Assembly: GCA_034008185.1 (NCBI GenBank)
Contig: CM067095.1
Location: 4,076,610 to 4,140,609, forward strand
Length of the DNA stretch: 64,000 nucleotides
DNA from: Gorsachius magnificus
Taxonomy: Eukaryota; Chordata; Aves; Pelecaniformes; Ardeidae
Direction: 5' to 3'
Both the position numbers and the translations under genes were made by a program. Positions 25,641 to 36,640 of this stretch are shown here, piece after piece. Each line of letters begins with the position of its first letter. Position 1 is the first letter of the stretch. Under the pieces are notes generated by a model. That model did not search any database. It was not told the DNA's origin and worked only from the letters and a program-made list of their open reading frames with translations.

Positions 25641-28338
25641 GATTCTGTGTTTTCTGAGGAGTGAAAGCAATCTCTGCTATGCTGGAGACAAACACAGTAG
25701 CTGGTCCTGGCCAATCGCTTTCAAATTAGATAGAAATGGTCTGAACACGTGCAACAGTCAAAGCTTTCTGGGCACCTTCACAGGAGTGGAGGTTTTGCCC
25801 CCCATACCTTGGCTGAATTTCAGCTGGGGTAATTGCATCTACTTCTCGCCCGCCTTTCCCTGGGTGGTTCTGACTGTCTCTGTGTTGCGGAGGTGGGGTC
25901 CCATGGCTGATATGGGTAGCTGGCACACAAGGATGTGATATTTGCAGTGTTAATGGGGATCCCTCTGGCAAAAGGCGCTAGATAAATGCAAACTCATCAC
26001 TCACAAAGCAAGCGAGCGTCTTCGTCCGTGGCTGTACACAAGCAGGCGGAATTAGTGAGGTGTTGGGCTGTTAAATCTCCTCCTGCTACAGGAGCTTTAA
26101 GAAGCTCCCTGCATCCCAAGATGATATTTAGGCTTTGAGGCTCTGGTTGAAGAGATGCAGGCTCCCAAAGGGGCTCAGCTGGAGGACGCTGCGGGGGCGG
26201 TGTGACAGGGGCTGTCCCGGTGCTTGGCAGTGTCTTGGCTGCTCCTGGGAATCCGATGCGGCTGAGCCCCAGCTTTGGCTTTGCCTTAGGGGTTGCTGGT
26301 CCGTCTGGTTGTGCTATGCAGCCCGCTGTTCCTGCCCGGCTGGGAGAGGGTGCAGCGGGATGGGGAGGCAGAGGGGAGCTCAGGCCAGTGGGCAGCGCTT
26401 TCTGTGCCCCAGGGCTTGTCATCCTGCTTGCATGCCCTGCTCTGCAAAGCCATTTTAAGCAGAACTACCACCAGGTTTCCAGGCACCGATAGGAAGGTTT
26501 AAAGGCACCATGCGCTGAGACCGCAGTGGTGAGCGGCAGTGTGGCACCAAGACACCTTCCTAACACCAAAAACAGGAGGGGAAAAACTTGGGAAATGAAT
26601 TGAGATGTGCAAGAACCCCGATACCTGAGCAAAAAGCCCCCACCGCCTCCCAGCCTCCTCTTGCCGTCCCAGAGCGCAGCCCTGCACCCCGCAGCAGCCC
26701 GAGGAAGATGATGAATACAGAGTGTTTTGTTTCTTTATTTAGCATGTTCCTCCCGAGAGGCTCCAGGGTCTTGAACTCGGGGTTTTACTGAGCCTGCTGT
26801 TTATCTGCCTGGACCTATGTGAGCATGTGTGTGCGCAGGGGGGCCACTTCGGCGACAGTGGTTTCCTCCCTGGCAGGGCAAGCTCCTGGAGGGCTGAGGG
26901 GTCCGGAGCAGCCCCGTCCTGCAGCTGATGGTCTGTCAGCAAAGGCTGCAGCAGCTCTGTGCCCTGTCAGCCCTCACCCAGTGCCCGACTGTGCCCACAT
27001 CATGACCAGATCAGCTTGGCCTCCCCTGGGGTTCTGCTTTCACATTGCACTGTTGATGTTTGTCCATATATTTTAGCCTCATTTCCTGTTCCTTTTTTCC
27101 CCCCATCCATCTCCCCTTATTAACATAATTTAGCCAATGTTTGGGAAGTCTCCCATGCCCTGTGAATCCGAGAGCCCCTGTTGCTTCCCCCTTTGCATCT
27201 GGCTGGCTCCATGCCCCATCTCCCATCATCAACCTGTGCCCTGTCCTGTCCCAAAGCCTGTCCAGCTCCAGACTGCACAGAGGAGCAGTAGAAAGAAAAA
27301 GAAAACATCCTCCAAAGGTTAATGCAGGGCGCTGAGCAGGGCAGGCATGGGGCTGGCATCATGGTCTTGCCCCACACCATGGGTCCTGCTGGCTGGAGCC
27401 TTGCGTAGCGTAGCCAAAATGAGAGCCCCCACCTCGCTCAGCCACCCACCCCTGTCCTGAGAAGACCTCACAGGGGTGCGGGGCCAGCGTGTCCCCAGTG
27501 CTGGATGCTGCCAGCACGGGGCAGTGACTCATTTTGCTGCTCGGGGCTCTGGGTGTGGATGTCTCACTTGTTTCTTACCTTGGCAGCAGCAGCTTTGCCT
27601 GATCGAGGGCTTTTTGCTCCCTGCACAGCACAGCACACCACAGGGCGGCCGGCACTCATCGTCCTTGGCTGCTGCACAGCGTCTGATCACATCAGGCCAC
27701 AAACTTGCAGCAAAACTACCTGCCCCATCCCTTGGTTTCCTAGAAATCCAGTGGTCAGGTTGGCAAGCAGAAACCCAGTCCACAGGGCTTGTTAAATCAA
27801 CACAGCAGGGACCATTACACAGAGATTTGCATGACAAAGTGTTTGCAGCTGTGCCAGAAGGGGGGTGGGGGTGTTTTTTTAATCTTTGCTTTTTCCATTT
27901 GAGCTGTAGAGGGAAAGCAGCCCTTCGAAACGGCACAAAGGGACACAGCCTGCGTGAACAAGTGCGCAAATTGGGTGTCTGAGCTGTGTCTGGCTGCTGG
28001 AGCCCTGGAACCCTCCAGGTCACCCTGCCTGAGTCCAGCAGTGTCTGGGCATAGTCCTCCACTGCCAGCCCTGGTGGAGGTGTTGGGAGCTCCTGCTGGA
28101 ATCCAGCCCCAGCCCAGGGAAGCAAGCTGCCAGGCGCTGCACTGGGGCTGTTTGTTAGATGCTCAGGCTAGCAGCCTTGGAAGAAAAGTTATTTCAGTGC
28201 AGTGAACACAACCTGAGATGTGGCTGCAGCAATGGGATGTGGGCAGGGTGCACAGCCGTCCTTCTGGGGGGGGGGGTGGGAGCCCCCAGAGGCTTTCTCC
28301 AGCCCGGACTGCATCTCTGACCATGCAGCAACCCCTCC

Positions 28339-28490
28339 CCTTGCTGTTGTTTTCCTTTGCATCTCTTGGCTTTTCTTTTCTCTTTGCCTTTTTCTTTTCT
28401 CTCTTCTCTCTTCTTTCTTCTTCCCATCTTTCCTTTGTTGCCTTCCTTCTCCTCTCCTTGCCTCTTTCTCCCTTTCTGCTGTGCTACAGT
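28339..28490 (+). repeat. Polypyrimidine tract
   Basis: About 150 nt on the + strand are almost entirely C and T, with TTTTCTTTTCTCTTT-like and CTTCTTTCTTCTTCCC-like blocks; the opposite strand is polypurine. No exon with a matching frame follows it. It is long enough for triplex or mirror-repeat structures and is a low-complexity feature. Confidence 0.85.
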
Positions 28491-31105
28491 CAGACGAAGC
28501 CTGACAGCCAGGAGCAGGCACCGGCTTTGCGAACCATTGGAGTCCAGCAGTACCATGGCCTGGCTTTGCTGGCTGGGACACGACCCCTTCCCAGGGGAAG
28601 GAGCAGCTCTGGTGCCTGCGGCTGCCTGGGAGGGAGCCTGGCTGGTTCAAGGTGCAACATCCGAGCCCTGTGACCATACGAGCTGTTGTTCTTGCGCCTG
28701 TTAGTGAGCATTAACACACTGCAGTTTTGCTGCTCAAAAATCCCAAGACTTGTAACAAGAGCTGGGGCTTTACCCAACACCATCGGTGTGAAGTGCTTCA
28801 TGGAAACTTCTCTCATTTCTGTGGATGTCGGCTCTGAAAAACAAGCTTATCTCCTCTGACCCATGCAGTGGGTCCCGAATTTGAATTATGGATGAGAGAG
28901 GACGGCAGCAGCCGGGCTGTGCAAGCATTTCCAGCTTTCACATCAGGAGTCGGGGAAATCTGCCCCCGGGCCGGCCCAGCCAGGCTTCCTGGGCACCAGC
29001 AGCCAGCAGCAATATTGGTAGAGCTGGTGGTTACTCCTCTTCCCCATTTTTTCCCTCTTTTTCCCATTTTTACGTGAAGCCAAGCTGCACAAATGTTTGA
29101 TCCCCTGAGGCGCTGGACTGAGAAGTGGAAGTGGGTGCTGTCCTCCCAGGGAAATCTCCCTGCGGTCAGCACCGCCTGGCTCCAACGCTGCCTAAAACCA
29201 CAGCTGAAAATGCTGTGCCTGGATGCCCTGCAGCCCTGGGCTGGGCTGGGCCCCACCGGTGAGTGGGCAGGTTACAGGACGGATGCTGAAGCCACTCTAC
29301 AGGTAGGGAGGGACATGAACCTGAGAGACGACCCCACTGTTCAGCACCTTGCCACCTTCCTGGACGACATCTCCTTGGTACAAGCTCCGAGTGGCATCTG
29401 GTTTGGCTTTGCTGTTGCTCCCTGCGGCCTCGTTGCACTACAGACTTGATTTTAATGGAAGATGAAAGCGTGGCGGGGGCGTGGAGGCAGTGGAGCCAGC
29501 CCCACGCTGAATGAAGCTCAGGCTGGTGCTGATGCCTTGACAGAGCAAGCAGCCCTGCTACTGCGAGCGGGTCACTTACAAGCCCTCACCCTTGGAAAAA
29601 ACCAAAAAAAACCCCCAAAAAATCAGGCCAAGCTCTAGCAACGTGTAACTTGTTTTGTTATAGAGTAACTGCTGCAATGCACCCCAGGCACTTTGCTGAA
29701 CTGGCCGTTTGACCTACTCTTCTGATGCTTGGTAGTTGTTTTTTTTTTAAGACAGGCTCACTACAAATTGCCATCCGTGCTTTTATGGGGAGGTCACAGG
29801 CTGCAAAGACGTTTGTCTTGCCTCTGTGCATCTCCAGGCAGGAGGCCAGGAGCGGGTGTGTGTGGGGTTTTCACCTCTAAGCCCCCAGCCCCGGGGCTGT
29901 AGGATGTGGCCATGGCTGGGAGCCAAGACCCTTAATTTCATTGCTGAGAAGAAACACCACATATCAGCTGATTAATTCTTTCCTGAGCATCTGCCACCTC
30001 TTCGCGGGGCTGCCGGAGCCTCGCTGCCCCCCGCCGGGAGGGCCCTTTGCCGGGCGCAGCAGCGCTCAGCTGGGTGGTTTCCTTTCTGGAAGGGTTTCAG
30101 GTGCTGCCCGGAGCACGAGAGGGTTTTGCTGACCCCGCAGCTTGTAATCTTACTCCTGGCCGTGAGACACCTCCTGAAGCCGCTCTTGGCCCCGTTCCCC
30201 GCTCCTCCGTCCCCGGGACAGGCTGTAATCGGCTCTTGGCAGGACAGCCCTGACCTGAGCGCTCCGGCTCCCAGCAGATTTGCCCAGCCTCGTCAAGCAT
30301 TTGCAAAAAAAAAACCCCAATGATTTATTCTCAGCAGCTCAGCTGGGTGGAGAAAAAAACATGTCGCTCTTTACATCTATTCTTAAATTTATTTTTTTTT
30401 TTCTTACAAGAGAAGTTGCCAAGAATAACACAGCAGGAACAGCTCCCAGCCCCATAACCATCATTTTTCTACCCTTTTCTGTAGCAAGTGCCAGCCTGGT
30501 TTCTTGCCAGCCCGATGTCTGCTCACAGTGTCCGGCAGCAACACAGCCAGGGATTAGTGACGGTGTGAGCAAGTGGTGCTCCCTCAGCCCCAGGTGGGGA
30601 TGGGGACAGTGGGTGACACCGGCCCTTTGCTCCCATATGGAGGCACTGGGAGGTGACAGCTGGGCCCCCCCCCCCCGCCTCCCAAATAGCTGGCTATGGA
30701 AATACAGCCGGATGAAATGCAAAAAACCAACACAAATAGGTAGGGCTTATAGGCCAGTGCTTCAGGATGGGAATTTTCCGGGAATACATTTATTCTGGAA
30801 ATAAGAACATGGTTCCCAGCCTTTCTGGTCCCATGGGATGAGGGTGTTGGTGGGGAGGGGGCACCTACTGTGCCTCTGCAAGACCGGGCCTGGAAAAACC
30901 CCCTGCTGCGATGGGCAGAGGAGGAGCTGGGAAAGTTTGACTCAGCCCTGGTGAGGTGGGGTTGGTTTGTGTTAACCCGTTTCCTTGTTTGCCCTGGGTG
31001 CGGGGCTGGCGAGGGACCGAGCTCTGCCCCAATGGTCCCCACCCTGTGGCCAATGCTGCCCAGCATCCCCACAGACCCAGCACGGATAAGCACACTGTTT
31101 GCCTT

Positions 31106-31128
31106 GGGGGGGTGGGGGGGGTGGGGGC
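31106..31128 (+). repeat. G-run cluster, candidate G-quadruplex
   Basis: Three runs of five to eight G separated by single T give more than four G-triplets with one-base loops. This is a strong quadruplex-forming pattern by rule. Confidence 0.7.
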
Positions 31129-31843
31129 TGGAAATACATCAGTGTCTTAAAATGTGACCCTCCACCATGTAAATATATGCTCTAACACTTAGTTAACATC
31201 TCCTTGCAGAGCTCCACAAGGTCTGTGCCCATAAAGCACAGCCGAAAGTGAGCTTATTCAGCTGAGGACCTGGGAACAGTGGAGACCAGGAGCCAGCCCA
31301 GGACCGGTGGAGATGGAGCAGGATGGAGAAAGCAGGATTATCTTCCTGGGTGAGGCTGACATTGCCCAAACTGGGCATGTTCCTGCCAGCTGGAATGCCT
31401 GCAGGACCTGCAGACAATGCCTCTGTCTCTGGGCAAGGAAAAGCTGCATCCCTTTGGCCATGGAAGCTTGGGAGTCCTATTCACCGCCAGCCCCTTTCCC
31501 CAGCAGTCCCAGCTTCTCCTGCCCTCCTGGCAGTGGCCGCAGGGCTTGACCCCCATTTCTGTGCTGCCCGGGGTGCCCAGTCGTGGGAGCGGCCGTAGGA
31601 GAGGCGAGCAGGCTGACCCCAGCATCCTGGCACTGGGACGGCCGAGCCTTCCTCCCGGTGCAAGCCCTGGGCTTCCCCCCCCTCCCCGCCACCTCCCCGC
31701 CATGGCAGTGGCCTATAAACCCAGATGCAAACCCGGGCTGTGCAACAGCTAAATACTGGGAAACGGGGCAGGCGTCAAGGACTTTGATCCCCAGCCATAA
31801 AAACCTCCTCCACAAGCTGACTTCTCTTGTGAAATAACCTCCT

Positions 31844-31861
31844 GGGGGTGGGGGGTGGGGG
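31844..31861 (+). repeat. G-run cluster, candidate G-quadruplex
   Basis: G5-T-G6-T-G5 occurs 0.7 kb after the previous cluster on the same strand. Confidence 0.65.
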
Positions 31862-32304
31862 CTGAGCTGACGCGTGCTGCCCCCCCTGCCTTTGCAGCCC
31901 CAGAAAAGGGTGTTTGGCTGGTAAAGCGGTGGCATTGCCTGCAGCCTGGTCCTGCAGAGGTGCTGGGCAGATGCACGTTGCACCAAATACCTTGGACTGC
32001 TCCCAGGCACTGCTGCGCTCCTCCCCAGTACATCTGCACATACCAGCCGTGGCACAGCTGGCTGAAAACCTTCCCAGCTGGGAAATGCCAAGCAGAGGGC
32101 ACGTGCCCAGTGTGGCACCGAGCCATTTTTTCTGGAGATGCCTACAGGACAGGATGGGCAGCGCTGCCCACCCCGGTACCAGGGCTGGGGGCGTGGGTGC
32201 AGCTCTGCCCAGCAGGCGGCTGGAGCTGCTGCACTGGTAGCTGCATTATCAGGAGTGGATGTTAGTGTCTGCCTTAAAAAAATGGGCTTTTTTTAATAGA
32301 TTTT

Positions 32305-32332
32305 GGGGTCTTGTGGGGGTGGGGTGGGGGGG
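32305..32332 (+). repeat. Four-run G-quadruplex motif
   Basis: GGGG-TCTTGT-GGGGG-T-GGGG-T-GGGGGGG fits the standard four-run quadruplex rule directly, with loops of 6, 1 and 1. Confidence 0.75.
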
Positions 32333-33748
32333 AATTCCTTTTTTTTCTTTCCAGGGGGTGCTCACTGTGCTGGATGTGCAATATCAGCCTGGCTGGGTAT
32401 GAAAGGGCCACATGTGCCCTCTGCTAAAAAGCTCAATGAGCCACTGATGATGAGTAACTTCTTTTTTCTGTTTTTGCTATGTTTATTTTAACTCCAACAC
32501 CATCCAGCATGCTGGTGGAGCTGGGCCTTTAATGTTATTTAGAGGCAAAGATGGGAAACAAAGGGTTTTTTTTCTTGCAAATGCCAGGTTGCAGCTTGAT
32601 CAAATCAAGGCAAAACGGGGTCTGCACAAACAGGGATGTGTAAAAAGATGGCAGAAGAGCACCTGGAGCTTCTCATACCAAGAAGCCTCCCACCGAGGCA
32701 AACACAAACCCTATCCCACAGTCCCAAACACCACCAGATCCTTAGAGAAGGTGATGTTTCCCCTCCGAGCCGCTGCTGTAAACATCCCGGGTTTCCAGGC
32801 AGACATAGAAATTGCAGGACCAAGGCTCCCACGGTCACGGCAAGCCCTGCCCTGGGCTGCTTTTATTTCTCCATTCTGTGGTTAAACCCAGATTTTCCCC
32901 ATTCTTGCTTGTCACTTTTATTAGTGCTTCTGCTCCTTTATTTATAACTGCAGCCTCGTCTCTCACATCCAGGGGCACAGACGTCAGCAAGATGCCTCTG
33001 CACCAGGGGCTGCTCGTTCTGGGGCTGTGCCTCAATCTGCCACCGCATCCCCAGTCGTCCCCTGGGGTCAAGAAATTTAGGGCATCCATGCCACAAAGCC
33101 TTTAGCAAAACTCCAGTCTCACCTAGCCGTGGCTCCCCAGGGCATGGCAATAACTCAGGGTGGTTTTCTGCTCTGCCAAGTAACCTGAGTGACTTCCAGT
33201 GCTCCCCTCTCCGTCGCCCCGCAGTCGGGTTCCAGTGTGTGCGCTCTCGGTCACCTCCGGACTTTATGAATTTGCAGCCTGGAGCTGCTCCCCTCCAGGG
33301 CGAGCACTTTGCCCGCAGCACCCAGCTGTTTTTCAGGAGCATCCAGCTGCTGCGGATCCTGGTGCTGGCTGGGACTGAGCAAAACTCGGTGCACTGGTGC
33401 CAAGTGGTGGAGCTTGTTGTAGGGCTGGAGCTGCTGCTGCCGGTCTCCGTGGTGAAGCGTCAGCTCGGTAGCGTGGGAGAGTTTCCTTTTTTTATAGCGA
33501 GCGTGCTGAACTTTCCTGTACCCCCTGCAAAGTTCCCATGGATCAGGGTGAAATCAGGGTTTGGCTCTGTGCTGGCCTCTACTTGGGAGAGAGATGGGCC
33601 CGGCTCTGGTTCCAGCAAAGGGGATGGAGGCAGCATGGCCAGTGCGCCTTCGCCCTCCCATCACGCCAGCCGGGGCCACAGCCCCCACCAGCTCCACAGA
33701 GCTGAGCACGGATGCAGTGCCTGTCCCTTTCTCTGGAGCAGGGAATTT

Positions 33749-33775
33749 TTTTAACAAAAAAAAAAAAAAAATTCC
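33749..33775. repeat. Poly(A) run in an AT palindrome
   Basis: A run of about 16 A (33756-33771) is preceded by GGAATTTTTTTAAC and followed by TTCC, so GGAATTTTTTT can pair with the AAAAAAATTCC end. It is a low-complexity hairpin. Confidence 0.75.
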
Positions 33776-33789
33776 ACCCCCAAACATGA

Positions 33790-34060
33790 TTTAAGGAGAA
33801 ACAAAGATTAGAAATACTGTAAGCAGTGGAGACAAAGCACCAAAAATAGCATCTGAAGTTTCCTCCATGCATGCTCCCTGCAGGCAGCCTGCACTATATT
33901 TGTCTTCACTTGCCATTTCTGCTGCAATCAATTCGCTGTTGCCGCTGGCAAGGAACCCATCTATTAAAAGCTCGACTGAGATCTGTGGCAAAGATGCCTG
34001 TAATAAAAAAATCTGGCCATTTGTTAAAAACAAAAATAAATAGTGTCCTTCTCTGCAGAT
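33790..34060. promoter_or_regulatory. Candidate regulatory island
   Basis: This AT-richer, non-coding stretch inside the GC-rich block contains AACAAAGATTAG, CTGCAATCAATTCG and AACAAAAATAAATAG motifs that resemble SOX/TCF, PBX-type and forkhead sites. It has no coding potential I recognise. The call rests on composition only. Confidence 0.25.
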
Positions 34061-34734
34061 CCTCCTGGCCCCAGCAAAATCCACTAAAAGTGTCACCAGC
34101 TGCGTTGTCTGGGCTTGGGAGCAGCCGTGGAAACCCAGTGCAGGTTTCCTTCCATGCAGGGAGAGATTTGCTCTGCAGTTGCTCAGAGGCTTGGAAGCAC
34201 TTTGTGTTTGCTGCACATTGGTGCCTTATCTCCATGATTTGCTGCAGGCCGCCCTGGGGAGGTGGATTGCTCCAGGGTCAATTGCTTTTATCATAAACCC
34301 AAATGTTTTCTATCATCCCTTTCATCCCAGGATGAAAGCACAGATAGGAATCACGCGACTCCCCGTGCTGCCTTGGTGGGCCATGCTGCTGGGCACTCAC
34401 TCCCCCCGCAAAGAAATGGGGTAGGAGGGACAGGGAAGGCTAACAGGAGCCTGGAGCGGTCTCTGCCTTTGCGTAAAAAAATGGGATGCCCATGGGATGC
34501 CTAAAAAATAACCCCATGGGGCTCTCCAGAGGCATGCAGCTCTGCCCCTGGCTTCCTGCCCCAAAGCATCACAGGCAGCGATGCTACCTGCCCGGTTTCT
34601 GCCAGACCCGGGCCAGGCTGGGTGCCCGTCTGAGCCCCCTCTGCAGGAGGGTGACGGGGCCGTTTTGAGGAGGCTGAAGGCACGCAGCCCGTGCAGCCAA
34701 GCAAAACAGCGGCTGCGGGGGGATACAATTGCTG

Positions 34735-34990
34735 CCTATAAATAGCGCCGGGAAGCAAGCATTAGAGAGGGAAAAAAGCTATTCAAGCTAAAGGACAACG
34801 TTGGCACAAAAGCAAATAGATGTAATTAGCCATTAATAAATGAAGGCCAAAGATTAGAGAAAGTATCTAATATCAGAAAAGTGAGAACTTGGAAGGCGTT
34901 CCGGGGGAAGGGTAGAGGAGACCTCGACCAGTGTTTAAAACAGGCTGTGGCTGTTTTTTAAAAGCCTTTAAGTTATGAGCTGTCAAATGC
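34735..34990. promoter_or_regulatory. Candidate regulatory island with TATA-like box
   Basis: TATAAATA at 34737-34744 is followed by GCGCCGGG and then an AT-rich, purine-rich stretch with GATGTAATTAGCCATTAATAA (homeodomain cores) and CAAAGATTAGAG. It could be an enhancer or the promoter of an unannotated transcript. No transcript evidence is visible. Confidence 0.3.
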
Positions 34991-36588
34991 AGCCTGCTGT
35001 GATTGCAGATGAGCCTTTTTTTTTTCTGTGTAAAAGGGAAGATTTGGCCTCTCTGAGATATCAGAAGCTGCGGAGGGGCCTGGGAAGCTGCCCTGTGCAG
35101 AGCCCTGCGGGTACAGCCCCGATCCCCACCGCCTCCTCCTCCCTTGGGCAGATCGATGAATCCCAGCCCTTCCTGGAGCCCTCTGAGCCCATTCTGCCCT
35201 TTGCAACCCTGTCAAGGACCAAACCTGCCTGGGGGGGATACTTTAATCCCCAAAGCTTCCCAGAAATGCTGGGAGGGGGGCAGGTGCTGGCCCTTTGCCG
35301 CAGGGATGCCCCAGCCCAGGGATGTGGGGTTTGGGAGGTTTTTTTTCTCACCACGGTTAAGGCATCGTGCTGGCACTGGCAGCTCTTGTGCCAGCCTGGG
35401 CTGCTGCCGTGGGCCACGTCCTGCACAGCCAGCCCAGGGACCCACATGGTCAGCAAGGCATGAGATGCCCCTGCACCCTCCTCATCTCCCAAAAATACCA
35501 AAGTAACCAACCTGGAGCCATGCATAGAACAAAATCCTGCAGAGGTGCAACCCCCTGGGCCAGCAATGAGGGAAGAGCCCCAGTGGAGGGAGCAGAGGGG
35601 TCCAGGAGAGAGGGTTGGTTTTCTTTCCTTTTCACAAAAGCAAACCTGGACAAAAAAGTACATGAGGGGCAAGCAACAGCGAGTGCCAAGCTCGCTTGCC
35701 TCAGCCCTGCTGACCTTTACAAAGCACCTGGCAGGAGCAAAGCTGGCACGGGCATTGCAGCAGCCCCAAGACTTTGCCAAACTCTTGCTCCCACCCCAAG
35801 CAACAGACAGACGGGCACCCGTCATGCCCGTGTGTGCCCTCCTGCGTGCCCTGCAGCAGAGCCATCGAAGCAGGCAGCACAGCCCTGTCCTGGATGCAGG
35901 GACACCCGCCTTGTGCCCATGAACACCCCCTCTGCCCCAGCAGTGCCAGCCCTGGCTCCACGAGCGCCACCCCTGCACCGTCCCGTTGGGAAAGAGCAGG
36001 ATGGAGACCCACAGGGTGCCCCCGTGGGAAATCAACCCCCCCCAACCTTCAGGGCCGACCCATAGCTCAGCTGTTGGGGGATTGCTGTGAGCAGCCCCGG
36101 CAGTGCTTTGCCTGTACAAGCCCCAGGACAGCTCTGCTCACCTGTGATAAGAGCGAGAGCCCTGCACAGGCGGGGAGCAGGCAGGGGAGCCCTGTTTTCT
36201 GCTACAGTCACTGCAGGCTGCGGCAATGGCTTTGCTTTGCTACCAGGGAACTGTGGGATTAATTTTGCCTTGAAACCGTCACATTGAGCCGGGTGCCTTT
36301 CTCAAAGACACATTTTAGCCAAGAAGACATTACTGGCTTGAGCGCAAATTGTACTGCCTGTGCTGTATGAGCAGGTGGGGTAGATAAAGCTGCGGCCTCT
36401 CTGGCTTTGGAACCCTTTGACTTCACCGACTCCTGCAGCAGCATCCTGCACCGTCCCCGTGGGGCTGGCAGCACCTCAGCTTGTCAAAAGCCATCAGCCC
36501 CATGCAGCCATGGGGCCCCACCTGTCCCATCCCGTGTGGAGCAGCTCCAGCTGTGTCTGGGCTGGGGGGAGAGCGGAGTGGGGCTGGG

Positions 36589-36640
36589 GTGCAGGCAGCG
36601 GTGCAGGCAGCAGTGCAGGCAGCAGTGCAGGCAGCAGTGC
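36589..36640. repeat. 12-bp minisatellite (GTGCAGGCAGCA)
   Basis: Four tandem 12-bp units run from 36589 to 36636; the first ends in G instead of A, and a partial GTGC follows. Three units are identical, suggesting recent or ongoing length change. Confidence 0.9.

Noticed and set aside
27476..28125. Opposed open frames of 168 (+) and 198 (-) codons
   Set aside because: They are mutually antisense over the same DNA, and neither resembles a known protein.
35061..36119. 352-codon minus-strand open frame
   Set aside because: It overlaps other long frames on both strands and has a Gly/Ala/Cys/Trp-rich composition with no known domain, as expected from a low stop-codon density in GC-rich sequence.
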